From SKLM01 sp964421785 (GTDB taxonomy: Bacteria; Chloroflexota; Anaerolineae; B4-G1): DNA of 64,000 nucleotides. Where the stretch lies: positions 1 to 64,000 of the forward strand of contig CAYQZG010000004.1 in the NCBI GenBank assembly GCA_964421785.1, in the 5' to 3' direction. The notes beneath the pieces were generated by a model. It had not been told where the DNA came from and made no database searches. It saw nothing but the letters and a program-made list of their open reading frames with translations. Every line of letters begins with the position of its first letter. Position 1 is the first letter of the stretch. Shown piece by piece: positions 14,257-23,741 of this stretch. The translations under genes and the position numbers were made by a program.

Positions 14257-17157
14257 CTATTTCGTGACGGAGATTGGCTGGAGGAGGATGGCATTGTCGG
14301 CCGTGTCCTCAACCGATAGCCGTTCGCCGGTTTCGGCAACGTACATGCCCACCTCCAGGCGATGCTTGCCTGGTGAGGCGACGGCATTCACAGAGATCTG
14401 GTAGACGTCGATCACCACCTCGCGGCGAGCCCATAGACTGGTGGGGTAGCTCCCTCTGACCGGCTGACGATCTTGTTGGCCTACCATCGAGCCGTCCGGA
14501 GCCAGCAGGTGTGTGAAGACTGTGTAGTCCGTGCTCATCTCGGTCAGCGCACGCCAGGTGAGGGTGAGAGTCAGTGTCTCTCCCGGCGCGACCACGTCCG
14601 ATGAGAGATCATATCCGAGCAGCTGAAGGCGATGGCCGAGTGTGACCGTGAGTGGATGGGAGACGGGCGGTACCTCGAAGGTACGTTCTGTCGTCTGGAC
14701 GGGTATCTCGGTCAGATCCACTATCTTTCTGCCTCCCACGTGGAGCTTCAAGCGATGTCTGCCTGGGGACATGTCAAGCGGCAGACGGGGATCGTACCGG
14801 TCGGCGACAACTTCGTCCAACACCCATTCGCTGAATGGATACGTGTCGTGGACAGGGGCACCCTGATAGAGAGTTGTCTCGCCCAAACGGAGAGAGAGCT
14901 CGTACGACGGGAGAGGTGCTTCCTCAGCCCTCCAGAACAGCGTCATGTAGAGCGGCTCACCCGGCCGAGCCGTCGTCGTGTCCAGCCGCGCTCCCAGCAG
15001 CGTCAGGCCATCGACAGTGGCGTCGAGACGATTGTCGATGTGGAGATCCTTTGGGAGAGCCGACGTTGCAGCGCGAGCCACTTGCACGGGCAGATCCGTG
15101 TGGAGGCCCGCGTAGGCCCCACGATTGTCGACCAACGGTAAGTGAGTGTCGGTGCCGGGCGCGTAGAGCTCAAATCGAACGGCGTAGTCACCGGGAGGGG
15201 CGCCGGGAGCGATCGGGATCGATAGATGGTCCACGATCAACTCGCCTTCCGTCCACTGCTCAGAGGGGTAGTGGAGGGGCTGCTTATCTCCCCAGATGGA
15301 GCCCCACTGATCAACAAGACGCACGACGGCACGGTAGTCGGGCTGGTCTGCAGCTCCGATTACCCTCCACCAAACCGCGATGTCCACGCTCTCACCGGAG
15401 CGTGGTCTATTCGTGACCGTGTAACCAAGCAGCCGGGCGACCTGGCCAAAGCTCCTGGTTTGCTCGCGCACAGGCATGCGATGTTTGCTACCCTCGCTTC
15501 GATAGGCATAGAAGGCTGGCGCACCATCCGGGCCAAGCCCCTTCTCCAGGAGAGCGTCCTTGGGTAGCATCGAGCTTACCCAGTCAAGATCCTCTGAGGC
15601 CGATCGAGGGAAGAGAAAGAGCGCATCTCCCTTAGAGGGGAAGACGAGCGTCCGGCCACCGGCGAGCCAGCGAACGTTGTCATAGTCCTTCGCTAGAAAG
15701 GCCAGCGTTGGATGGCGATAATGCTGGCTGGCGACGTAGCGTGTGGTTGAGGAGAGATCGGGCGAATCGCCTATGCGGTTGAGATAGTTGGCGATATCGG
15801 CGAGGTCCCCATCGGCGGCGTAGTAGAGCGCTGGCGAGGAAGCCCACGTCAAGTAGGTCGATAGAGTGATACTTCCCTGGATGCCAAGGAGCAGCAAACA
15901 GGCCGCCGGGAACAGGACATGCATCAAGAGGCCTCTCCGAGCAAAGAGATGGCGGAGTAGAGCGACGAGTGCCCACAGGCCCAGCGCCGGGAAGGTATAG
16001 ATAAAGGGGAGCAGACCCACAGTGCGCAGGTTGCTCGGTGTAATCTCGTCGGTAGCCAGCGCGCTCGGCAGGAGCATCACAAACGTCGAGACGAACAAGA
16101 AGATCCAGGCAGCAAGGGATAGGGGGCGGCGTGGGTCCTCGGAGGCGTGCAGCAGACGAACGAGCTGCCAGACCCCGATGCCGAGTCCCAGCATGAACAG
16201 ACCGGCGATGGCGGGGCCGAAGATGGGACGCAGCGGTAGGTTGAAGCGAATGTAAGGATCTCCGTGGAGGAAGAACATCTTGAGACAACTTAGCACGCCA
16301 CTCCACACCTCGGCCCAATCGTCCGCGGCCACCTGTCTGGCCCGAGTCATGAAGCTGCCCGGGTGCGTCATCCAGTAGTGCGCCAGGGGGGCCAGAACGA
16401 GCGCAGCTGCGCCAGCGAAGGTCGCTGACTGGATCAGACGCTCCCGTCTTCTACGTCGATCGGCCACGATGAGCGTCACCAGCGCTGCGGCCACAGGCAG
16501 TGGGAAGGCTCGCGCAGCCAGGTACGTGTAGGCGGTCAGACCACAGAGCAGCCCGGCCAGGAGAAGCCATCCCGTTTGCACTGAAACGGGCCTGCGATGA
16601 TGTACCGAACGCAGCCCACGCCACAACGCTGCCACGGTCAGCGCCTGGAGCAGGGGCTGTGTGACCGCTCGAAATCCGTAGCGGCTGAGGACCAGGTGCC
16701 AGAAGGAGACGGCGAGAAACGAGGCACCGGTCAGGCCGATCCAAGGCGCGTCGGAGCAGTCGCGGAGGAGCTCATAGATCACCCAGACGGTAATGGCGAC
16801 GGTCGCCACGCCGATCGAAGCCGCACCCAATCTGAGGGCAAGGGGCGTGATGCCGAAGACCTTCATCCACAGCGCCGTCCAGTAGAAGAACAGCACTTCC
16901 TTACCCGTATAGGAGGCGATGAAGATCGGGCGCTTCAGACCACGCGTGATCTCACCGGCCAAGATGCCGTTGGCAGCCTCGTCATAGTGGAGGCCAAGCG
17001 GGCGTCCGGGCAGTCTATAGAGGCGAAGCGCCGTCGCAACGAGGAGTACGGCCAGCAGCGCGGTGATGAGAATCCAGCGAGGTATGGTGCGGGAGTTACC
17101 CATGGAGTCGTACTGCTGGGAGGAATCGAAAACGAGGGTGACGAGGGGCCTTCTCAC
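14257..17157 (-). CDS. GT39-like membrane glycosyltransferase with three beta-sandwich repeats
   Basis: A very large (966 residues from the GTG at 17157; 948 from the ATG at 17103) membrane protein of the PMT/ArnT (GT-C fold) superfamily. After the first helix comes the catalytic-loop acidic motif LHYDEAANGI, then about 10-12 more membrane helices to about residue 440. Such enzymes move a sugar from a polyprenyl-phosphate carrier to protein or glycan outside the membrane. The C-terminal half is extracellular and contains three related beta-rich units (roughly 560-690, 710-815 and 840-950). Each has a pattern like LLGYxxxxxxxxPGExLxLTLxWRA, ending in PGxHRLxxxxY. These probably bind glycan or mediate folding. 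The start is uncertain: GGAGGGGAG directly abuts the GTG, and the ATG at 17103 lacks a ribosome binding site. Confidence 0.85.
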   Translation of the reverse strand: MRRPLVTLVFDSSQQYDSMGNSRTIPRWILITALLAVLLVATALRLYRLPGRPLGLHYDEAANGILAGEITRGLKRPIFIASYTGKEVLFFYWTALWMKVFGITPLALRLGAASIGVATVAITVWVIYELLRDCSDAPWIGLTGASFLAVSFWHLVLSRYGFRAVTQPLLQALTVAALWRGLRSVHHRRPVSVQTGWLLLAGLLCGLTAYTYLAARAFPLPVAAALVTLIVADRRRRRERLIQSATFAGAAALVLAPLAHYWMTHPGSFMTRARQVAADDWAEVWSGVLSCLKMFFLHGDPYIRFNLPLRPIFGPAIAGLFMLGLGIGVWQLVRLLHASEDPRRPLSLAAWIFLFVSTFVMLLPSALATDEITPSNLRTVGLLPFIYTFPALGLWALVALLRHLFARRGLLMHVLFPAACLLLLGIQGSITLSTYLTWASSPALYYAADGDLADIANYLNRIGDSPDLSSTTRYVASQHYRHPTLAFLAKDYDNVRWLAGGRTLVFPSKGDALFLFPRSASEDLDWVSSMLPKDALLEKGLGPDGAPAFYAYRSEGSKHRMPVREQTRSFGQVARLLGYTVTNRPRSGESVDIAVWWRVIGAADQPDYRAVVRLVDQWGSIWGDKQPLHYPSEQWTEGELIVDHLSIPIAPGAPPGDYAVRFELYAPGTDTHLPLVDNRGAYAGLHTDLPVQVARAATSALPKDLHIDNRLDATVDGLTLLGARLDTTTARPGEPLYMTLFWRAEEAPLPSYELSLRLGETTLYQGAPVHDTYPFSEWVLDEVVADRYDPRLPLDMSPGRHRLKLHVGGRKIVDLTEIPVQTTERTFEVPPVSHPLTVTLGHRLQLLGYDLSSDVVAPGETLTLTLTWRALTEMSTDYTVFTHLLAPDGSMVGQQDRQPVRGSYPTSLWARREVVIDVYQISVNAVASPGKHRLEVGMYVAETGERLSVEDTADNAILLQPISVTK

Positions 17158-17176
17158 CTCCCCTCCAGGCGGCCCT

Positions 17177-17227
17177 GGATCGACGCAGTCACCGGGTCGA
17201 CATAGTCACTGGGTCGACATAGTCACC
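17177..17227. repeat. 17-bp tandem repeat, three copies
   Basis: GGATCGACGCAGTCACC, GGGTCGACATAGTCACT and GGGTCGACATAGTCACC follow each other without gaps. The first unit is the reverse complement (15/16) of the dispersed motif at 2055-2070 and 56202-56217. It lies between the GT39 gene and the small gene at 17237-17602. Confidence 0.85.
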
Positions 17228-17236
17228 GATGGCTCA

Positions 17237-17602
17237 TTAGATGGTGTCGGAGATTGGAATATCGAGAGAGCCAATCTCCTTCACCGTCAGATGGAGGATG
17301 AACTCGTGCCCACCTGGCCCAGGCGGCTCAGATGCGACGTGGATGGTGACGACCACGCCGACCGGGAAATGCAGGGGCGTCCCTGAGGATATCTGGTCTA
17401 TGGGGCGCGAGTTGCCACTGGGGGGCACGACCGTCACAAGGCAATCATCGATCGCTTTGCCATCCATATCGAGGCCGGTGACGTCTGTGATCGTCGCCGG
17501 CGCGATAAGGTTCTTGAGGTCGAAGGCGAAGCCGCGATCCTCAGGACGCAGCGACCCCTTGACGTAGAGCTTCTTGAGCACAGTTGGTGGAATGACGGGC
17601 AT
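17237..17602 (-). CDS. Small conserved protein of unknown function
   Basis: A 121-residue soluble protein starting MPVIPPTVLKKLYVKGSL. It seems all-beta (FAFDLKNLIAPATITDV, HFPVGVVVTIHVAS, HEFILHLTVKEIGSLDI). I recall similar short proteins annotated only as hypothetical, and I assign no function. The ATG at 17602 has AAGGAG at a 6-bp spacing. Codon use matches its neighbours and it stands alone on its strand between the permease and the glycosyltransferase. Confidence 0.7.
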   Translation of the reverse strand: MPVIPPTVLKKLYVKGSLRPEDRGFAFDLKNLIAPATITDVTGLDMDGKAIDDCLVTVVPPSGNSRPIDQISSGTPLHFPVGVVVTIHVASEPPGPGGHEFILHLTVKEIGSLDIPISDTI

Positions 17603-17718
17603 AGTATCTCCTTTCCGCGCTAGTTTTAACACAAACTGAGAAAGTCCGCAAGTGACGCCAAGTCGATGGCGCTCGGTGGTCGCCTCTGTCTCTCGGAACC
17701 AGAGGATCGGGAGGTTGC

Positions 17719-18942
17719 CTACTTCAGCAGGAGCACCGCCGCTGTCGCCGCAACTGCGAGCGCGGACATGGCGATGCGGCGGTAGATGGGTCCCCATTCG
17801 GCTTCGAAGTAGACACGGGTCAGGGAGAGGCAAAGATGAAGAGGGGAGCACATCACGCCCAAGAACGCTCCGGCCATCATCCAAGCTGCCCATCCTGACG
17901 TGGGAGCGGCGCCAGCGGGGGCGACTAGGGGTATAACAACCGGGAAACCGATGCTGAACGCCGCGTGCGACAGACCGGTCAGGAGCCCAGCGATGAAAGG
18001 GACCATAAATGCGATCAATGCCTGAGGCACGTGGGATTGAATCAGGGCTTGGGACACGCCGCGGACTGCACCGCTGTTGTCCAGGACACGACGGAAGATC
18101 AGAGCCCCGAAGAGCACCACAACCGTCTTCCAGGGGATACGTTTACGTAGAATGTGACCGAGTGTGCGTGGCGAGATCTGCTTCACGACCATCATCAAGG
18201 TGATGGTCGCCACCAGACCGATGATCAACGTGGCGCGCTTGTCGAGGGGCAGGGCCAGTGAGAGAACGATCACCAGGCCGATGGGCCAGATGCTGGTCAT
18301 CAACGTGTGCAGCTTGCTGAGGCGGGCGGAGGACGTGGTTTTGGTGTTGGGCGTTCTCGGCATGCCGACTAGGCCGAAGACCGAACCGCTCACCACGGCT
18401 GTTGCTGTCAACGGCCAGGTTGCGCTTGCCAGCTGAAAGGTTTCAAAGTTCATGAGCGCTGCGGCCAGCATCATGGAAGGGTAGAGAGGAAAGACATACT
18501 CCCAGATGTGGCGGAACCAATAATTGATGAATGTCTTGCGTTCTTGATCGACGTTGAATCGATCGCCCACTTCAGCTACCATTGGCGCGGAGAACATGGC
18601 TCCGCCGACCATGGGCAGAAGCCCTACGAGGGCCGGAAGTGCTGCAATGACGAGGCGCCCGCTCGGAATCAGTCCCTGGAGGGCCTGGGCCATCCCTTGC
18701 AGACTGGCTGTCTCGCGCAGCAACTCGCTGAGGACCATGATCAGGACGACGGAGAGGGCCAAGCGGAGTGTCAACAGGTCGACGCTGGTCAACAGGATAT
18801 CGCCGCCAACGGCGGGAAGAGGATACCCGAAGAGAAGACCAACCGCTGCAGAGGCGAGCAGCAGCACCAGCCCCAGGTTCCACCGGCGGCTCAGGAGCAG
18901 TATGATGCCTGCGAAGACAATGGAGAGCTTGGCGAGGGGCAT
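17719..18942 (-). CDS. DUF401 family membrane permease
   Basis: A 407-residue integral membrane protein with about 10-11 helices of the DUF401 (COG1906) family, related to the GntP/citrate-type permeases. Supporting blocks are LLPMVGGAMFSAPMVAEVG, the RKTFINYWFRHIWEYVFPLYP segment typical of DUF401, and the C-terminal GLSHAAFSIGFPVVIPL and GVMCSPLHLCLSLT. The substrate is unknown. No enzyme gene flanks it on the same strand that could hint at a substrate. The ribosome binding site is weak. Confidence 0.82.
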   Translation of the reverse strand: MPLAKLSIVFAGIILLLSRRWNLGLVLLLASAAVGLLFGYPLPAVGGDILLTSVDLLTLRLALSVVLIMVLSELLRETASLQGMAQALQGLIPSGRLVIAALPALVGLLPMVGGAMFSAPMVAEVGDRFNVDQERKTFINYWFRHIWEYVFPLYPSMMLAAALMNFETFQLASATWPLTATAVVSGSVFGLVGMPRTPNTKTTSSARLSKLHTLMTSIWPIGLVIVLSLALPLDKRATLIIGLVATITLMMVVKQISPRTLGHILRKRIPWKTVVVLFGALIFRRVLDNSGAVRGVSQALIQSHVPQALIAFMVPFIAGLLTGLSHAAFSIGFPVVIPLVAPAGAAPTSGWAAWMMAGAFLGVMCSPLHLCLSLTRVYFEAEWGPIYRRIAMSALAVAATAAVLLLK

Positions 18943-19199
18943 CAGGGCTAAGTCCCAGGCCTGCCACGACTAGAGAGGTAAGTCGTGCCAGACAAGGTTG
19001 CGTGCAGAGAAAAAGGCTGGCCACTATCTGTAACAATCATCATGACCAGAAGTATACCCAGGAACTTGTCACAAGTCCAGTGTTTCAGCGACAGTATCCC
19101 CCTGGGGTTTGCCAGGACTGGGCAGTGCCTTGTCGTACGGTACCTGACGTCGCTTGGTGGGCGTTCATGCGGTTCGACAAAACCCCAGCGGTCTAGGAA

Positions 19200-19228
19200 G
19201 TGACAAGGACGATCTTCTATGGTATCAT
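19200..19228 (+). promoter_or_regulatory. degV promoter
   Basis: GTGACA (19200-19205), a 17-bp spacer and TATCAT (19223-19228) give a promoter about 100 bp before degV. I see nothing else in the divergent interval 18943-19333. Confidence 0.5.
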
Positions 19229-19333
19229 AGCCTCCATTCCGCAGAATGTGCGTTACGTCAGAGACCTGGCGAAACCCTGCCGAGTGGTAGAAGGACTCCC
19301 CAGACACGACACTTGTGATTAAGGAGGAACAGT

Positions 19334-20185
19334 ATGGTTAAGATCATCACTGACACAACGGCGGGCCTTTCGGATCAAACGGCTCAGCGATACCACATCC
19401 CGGTTATTCCCCAAGTCATCATTTTCGGGACGGATTCCTATCTTGAGTGCCAGGAGATCGATCACGCCACGTTCATGAAGAGGCTGACGATGTCGGAAAA
19501 GCTCCCCAAGACGTCTGCCCCGCCGCCGGAGCTTTTCGTCGAGACATTTGAGCGTCTTGTGCCCCAGGGTGAGTCGATTCTGTGCATCCATCCTTCGACC
19601 GAGCTGAGTGGTACCGTTCGGTCGGCCACGGTGGCGGCCTCTGATTTCCCGGATGCCGACATTCGCATCATCGATACTCGCGTGGTTGGCAGTTCCCTGG
19701 CAACTTTGGTGACTCTCGCCGCCCAGTGGGCCGAGGCTGGCTTCGACGCCGACTCCATTGAGGAGCGCATTCGGGACATGATACCGCGCAGTCGCGTCTA
19801 CTTCCTGGTGGCGACGTTGGAGTATCTGGCCAAGAACGGACGTATCGGAAATGCAGCAGCTCTTCTGGGAAGCATGCTGCGCATCAAACCGATCCTTACG
19901 CTGCGAGATGGGCGCGCGGATCAATTCGAGAAGACGCGTACGCGGAGGCGTGCCATAGCTCGGTTGAAGGACCTGGTGCTTGAGCAGATACCGGGCGATG
20001 GCAGCGGTCATCTTTCAATTATGCATGCCGCTGTGCCCGATCAAGCACACGCTCTGGCCGACGATCTTTGCAGCATGCTTGGTCTCTCCGCTGTTCCAAT
20101 CCTCGACGTGCCGCCAGCCATCGTTACCCACGCCGGCCCCGGCGTGTTGGCTGTGGCTTTCTTCGTTGCTGACTCATCGGGCTGA
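19334..20185 (+). CDS. DegV family fatty-acid-binding protein
   Basis: A 283-residue DegV protein. In Firmicutes, FakB members of this family bind a fatty acid and present it to the kinase FakA; other members are uncharacterised. The sequence shows ITDTTAGL at the N-terminus, the lipid-contact region TSAPPPELF, STELSGTVRSA, the DTRVVGSSLATLV block and a C-terminal IVTHAGPGVLAVAFF. AAGGAGG sits 7 bp before the ATG. No fakA-like kinase gene is nearby. It is followed after 15 bp by the GNAT-like gene, so they are likely co-transcribed. Confidence 0.93.
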   Translation: MVKIITDTTAGLSDQTAQRYHIPVIPQVIIFGTDSYLECQEIDHATFMKRLTMSEKLPKTSAPPPELFVETFERLVPQGESILCIHPSTELSGTVRSATVAASDFPDADIRIIDTRVVGSSLATLVTLAAQWAEAGFDADSIEERIRDMIPRSRVYFLVATLEYLAKNGRIGNAAALLGSMLRIKPILTLRDGRADQFEKTRTRRRAIARLKDLVLEQIPGDGSGHLSIMHAAVPDQAHALADDLCSMLGLSAVPILDVPPAIVTHAGPGVLAVAFFVADSSG

Positions 20186-20200
20186 GGGCGGCTGGTCGCT

Positions 20201-21319
20201 ATGCAGATTCGAAAGATCGACACTTCCCGTTCCCGTGACGTACGGCGATTCGTCAACTTCCCGTTTGAACTGTACCGTGACTGCGCTCAGTGGGTGCCAC
20301 CGATCGTGTCCGATATGAGGCTGGCGTTGAGCCGGGAGAAGTATCCCTTCTACCGTCATTCAACGGCCGATTTCTTCATCGCCGAGGAAGGAGGCAAAAC
20401 GCTCGGGCGTATCGCAGCCATCGACAACCAACGCTATAACGCGTGCCACCGGAGCAAGACGGCGTTCTTCTACTTCTTCGAGGTGGTGGAGGACCTCCGC
20501 GTCGCCCGCGCGCTCTTCGACGCTGCCTCCGATTGGGCACGTGATCGCGGCCTGGAGGTGATCGTGGGTCCCCGTGGGCTCTTGCGAGCTGACGCACATG
20601 GTCTGCTGGTGGAGGGCTTCGAACATCGACCGGCCATGGGTGTTCCCTACAACTACTCCTACTACGCTAGCCTACTGGAGGAATCAGGATTCGAGAAGGA
20701 GATCGACTTCCTCTCCGCCTACCTGAGCGGTGACTATGACCTACCCCAGCGCTTTTACGACATCGCGGAGAAGGTGAAGAAGCGACGCGGCTTTTGGGTG
20801 AAATCCTTCGCCAGCAAGAAGGAGCTGCGCCAATGGGTGCCAGAGATCCAGAAGATCAACAACAGAGCCTTTACGGATATCTGGGGATACTATCCCATCG
20901 ACCAGGCCGAAGCCAATGCCATCGCCGATCGATTTCTCGCCGCTGCTGACCCCCGACTTATCAAACTGGTGATGAAGGGAGATGAGCCAGTCGGCTTTAT
21001 CATCGGTTATCCCGATATCTCGGCGGGCATACAACGGGCGAAGGGACGGCTATGGCCCTTTGGGTGGTTGCACATTCTGGTCGAGTTCAAGCGCACGACG
21101 TGGATCAACTTCAACGGGGCCGGGATTCTGCCGGAGCATCAAGGCGCGGGCGCCAGCGTCGTACTCTACACGGAGCTGGCGAAGACCTTTCTCGACTTCG
21201 ACTTCAAGCACGCTGACCTGGTACAGGTAGCCGAGAATAACATCAAGAGCAAGGGGGAGATCAACACCGCCGGGGGCGAGTGGTACAAACGCCACCGCGT
21301 CTACCGGCGTAGCCTCTGA
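20201..21319 (+). CDS. GNAT-like acyltransferase family protein
   Basis: A 372-residue protein with an N-terminal module (about 1-200; FFIAEEGGKTLGRIAAIDN, FYFFEVVEDLRVARALFDAA) and a C-terminal module (about 210-365; VGFIIGYPDISAG, LPEHQGAGASVVLY). Both resemble GNAT acyltransferase halves. The motif LPEHQGAGASVVLY fits the acetyl-CoA pyrophosphate-binding turn (R/Q-x-x-G-x-G/A). Similar proteins are annotated only as hypothetical or N-acetyltransferase. The acceptor is unknown. Confidence 0.7.
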   Translation: MQIRKIDTSRSRDVRRFVNFPFELYRDCAQWVPPIVSDMRLALSREKYPFYRHSTADFFIAEEGGKTLGRIAAIDNQRYNACHRSKTAFFYFFEVVEDLRVARALFDAASDWARDRGLEVIVGPRGLLRADAHGLLVEGFEHRPAMGVPYNYSYYASLLEESGFEKEIDFLSAYLSGDYDLPQRFYDIAEKVKKRRGFWVKSFASKKELRQWVPEIQKINNRAFTDIWGYYPIDQAEANAIADRFLAAADPRLIKLVMKGDEPVGFIIGYPDISAGIQRAKGRLWPFGWLHILVEFKRTTWINFNGAGILPEHQGAGASVVLYTELAKTFLDFDFKHADLVQVAENNIKSKGEINTAGGEWYKRHRVYRRSL

Positions 21320-21485
21320 GTAACCGTCGGACGACGGACGATGGACGACGGCGCTCGGCTGAGCTACGCTCAGCTTGGCGTGCCTCACTACGAACTGTAC
21401 AACCACGGACGATGGACGATAGGATCCGGATCGCGGATGCGGCATCGTATCGTCGGATCCGTCTAGGTCCAGGACGTGGCCTGGC
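21320..21485. other. Gene-free stretch with short direct repeats and a hairpin
   Basis: CGGACGATGGACGA occurs at about 21335 and again at about 21407. A CTGAGCTACGCTCAG hairpin lies between them, and GGATCCG/CGGATCC inverted words lie near 21430-21462. This could end transcription between convergent genes. No coding potential is seen. Confidence 0.4.
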
Positions 21486-22382
21486 TCAAGAGCGCACGGC
21501 TTGGGCGATGGCCGCGATATGCTCCGGGGTTGAGCCGCAGCAGCCGCCCACGATTCTGGCCCCCAAGGCGACGAATTGACGCGCGTAGTCAGCCATATCC
21601 CCAGGGGTGGCGTCATAGACGACCTCGTCCTCGACCATGTCTATGCGCGGTTTACCGGCGTTCGGCTTGGTAACCAGGGGAATCTCGGGGGCGACCCTGT
21701 GCATCGTCTCCACGGCACCCAGCGTCATGTCAAGCGTCGCGCCGCAGTTCGCTCCCAGGGCGTCCACGCCCAGCTCCAGCAGCGCTTCGGCCGCCTCCTC
21801 CGGTCGTACACCCATGTTCGTCCGACCGTGGCTGTCGAAGGAGAGTGTAGCGGTCACGGGGGTGCCGTTCGCCACCTGCATGGCCCCTTCTACCGCGGCC
21901 TTGACCTCCTCCAAGGCGGCCATCGTCTCAATGTAGAGCAGGTCCACGCCGGCCTGAGTCAGCGCGTCCGCCTGCTCAGCGAAGATGTCGACCGCTTGCT
22001 GATAGGTGAGCTCGCCTAGCGGCGCCAGAAACTCGCCCAGTGGGCCGATGTCGCCGGCCACGAATACCTCGTCGCCGGCTGCTTCACGGGCGATCTCGAC
22101 CGCCCGGCGGTTGATCTCCTCCAGCCGGTCGTCTAGACCGCTACGCTTCAGCCGCAGCCGGGTCGCGCCGAACGTGCACGTGAGGATCAGCTCGGATCCG
22201 GCGTCGATGTAGGCCCGGTGGACGTCGAGGACGGCGTCGGCGTTCTCCAGCAGCCAACCCTCGGGCGGTGTGCCGCCCGGAAGGCCGGCCGCCTGCAGCA
22301 TGGTGCCCATAGCGCCGTCAGCGACGATGATGGCGGCCGTCGGGCGGCTGTGCAATCTAGCAGCGAAGCTATCTTGTCTCAA
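21486..22382 (-). CDS. Homocysteine S-methyltransferase family protein
   Basis: A 298-residue (beta/alpha)8 methyltransferase of the Hcy-binding (MetH N-terminal, BhmT, MmuM) family. It has the starting block DGAMGTML and the zinc-binding cysteines in GANCG and GGCCG near the C-terminus. It would move a methyl group from a donor (S-methylmethionine, betaine or a corrinoid/folate partner) to a thiol such as homocysteine. With no folate or cobalamin domain it is a stand-alone enzyme. Its start overlaps the end of the LarA-like gene by 4 bp (ATGA), so the two are co-translated. The functional link is unclear. Confidence 0.9.
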   Translation of the reverse strand: MRQDSFAARLHSRPTAAIIVADGAMGTMLQAAGLPGGTPPEGWLLENADAVLDVHRAYIDAGSELILTCTFGATRLRLKRSGLDDRLEEINRRAVEIAREAAGDEVFVAGDIGPLGEFLAPLGELTYQQAVDIFAEQADALTQAGVDLLYIETMAALEEVKAAVEGAMQVANGTPVTATLSFDSHGRTNMGVRPEEAAEALLELGVDALGANCGATLDMTLGAVETMHRVAPEIPLVTKPNAGKPRIDMVEDEVVYDATPGDMADYARQFVALGARIVGGCCGSTPEHIAAIAQAVRS

Positions 22383-23701
22383 CTTGGTACCTCCGTACGT
22401 ACTACGGGCAGCGTCAGCAACGCGTGGGGCACGACAAGCACGTCCAGTTCATCCCCCAACTCGCGGGCCGCCAGCGTCAGTGCGTCCTCCATCGTCGCGG
22501 CCGGGATCATCTTGCAGGCGGAGATTACCTCGGGGCATTGACTGCCCACGATAACGACTCGCGCTTCCTCCAGCACTTTCGCCATCACGAAGGCTCGCTG
22601 TTGACCCGGTGGGTAGCCTTGCTCGCGGGCGTCGCAAAGGATGGCCTGGACGTCCGGGGCATCGCGCATCGCTTCGAAGAACCGCTGCTCCCCTACGCCC
22701 TCGCCGGCCCCCTCATCGCACCGGGCGGGGACGATGAGGAAGCCCCCGGGCTTGACCACCGGCGTCGGGGCGAAGAAGAGATAGGAGGCTGCCCGGCTGG
22801 CCTGGTAGAGATTGGCGTCCTTGGGGTATCCGACCCCGCCAATGGCGATGTCGACCTGCTGGGGGATCGATACCTCGTAGATTGAGCGCGCGAAGGCCAC
22901 CAGCTGTCGGTGTGTCTCTACCGGTTCCCCGGCCTTGACGCAGACGACGCGTTTCTCGTCGTCCAAGACGACGTTCAAGATGAAGTCCAATCCGGCGCGG
23001 CGGGCTGCCTCCGTGACTGCCTCGTGGAAAGGGTTGCCCTCGATGCGGCCCAGTCGAGTGTCAGGATGATCCACAAAGGCGGGCCCGTGGGTATGAGCAA
23101 TGAGAGGTTCTCCCGCGGCCCCGACGGCGACCGTCTTCCGCCCCCCGGAGTAGCCGGCGTACTGATGAGGTTCCACCAGCCCTGTGGCCATCAGTAGGTC
23201 GGCCTCGACAGCTGCCCGGTGGGCCGAGACAGGTACCCCTCCGTCCGTGACCCCCAGGTCGATCAGTGCTTCGTCGTTCTGGGGCTCGTTGTCGATCACG
23301 CGGTAACGATCGACCACCGCCTGTCCCAGCTTGATGACTTTTTCCTCGGGTGTGGAGGGGCGGTGCATGCCGATGCCGCACAGCAGCGTGATATTCTGAT
23401 CGCGTACACCGGCGATCTCTAGCTCTCGCAGAAACGCCGGTACCAGCAGATGGTCGGGGCTGGCGCGGGTGATGTCGGTGAATACGATGCAGACCTTGAG
23501 GGAGGCTGCATCGCCGTGATCCACGAGCTCCTGCACGGAGGGTGAGCCGACTGGATCTGTCAACGCCTCTTGGATAGCCGCTTCCACGTCCTCAAGTGGC
23601 TCGGCTGATTTGGAGGTCACGACGGTGCCCGTCATACCCGGGAGCAACTCAAATGATATCGAGCTTTGACCGTATGGGACGTGATATTGGGGAGCTTCCA
23701 C
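22379..23701 (-). CDS. LarA-type nickel-pincer racemase (lactate racemase family)
   Basis: A 440-residue member of the LarA (DUF2088) family, enzymes that interconvert alpha-hydroxy acid enantiomers using a nickel-pincer cofactor tethered to lysine. Visible motifs are TDITRASP (about 75-82), GIGMHRP, and EPHQYAGYSGGRKT. H179, K189 and H205 are spaced as H174, K184 and H200 of Lactobacillus plantarum LarA (the cofactor lysine and nickel/acid-base histidines). The actual substrate may not be lactate, since the family is broad. No larB, larC or larE maturation genes are here, so they must lie elsewhere. It lies 40 bp after ruvB on the same strand. Confidence 0.87.
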   Translation of the reverse strand: MEAPQYHVPYGQSSISFELLPGMTGTVVTSKSAEPLEDVEAAIQEALTDPVGSPSVQELVDHGDAASLKVCIVFTDITRASPDHLLVPAFLRELEIAGVRDQNITLLCGIGMHRPSTPEEKVIKLGQAVVDRYRVIDNEPQNDEALIDLGVTDGGVPVSAHRAAVEADLLMATGLVEPHQYAGYSGGRKTVAVGAAGEPLIAHTHGPAFVDHPDTRLGRIEGNPFHEAVTEAARRAGLDFILNVVLDDEKRVVCVKAGEPVETHRQLVAFARSIYEVSIPQQVDIAIGGVGYPKDANLYQASRAASYLFFAPTPVVKPGGFLIVPARCDEGAGEGVGEQRFFEAMRDAPDVQAILCDAREQGYPPGQQRAFVMAKVLEEARVVIVGSQCPEVISACKMIPAATMEDALTLAARELGDELDVLVVPHALLTLPVVRTEVPS

Positions 23702-23741
23702 AGCTATACTGACTCCTTGGCTCTCTCTTTCCGGCGATTCT

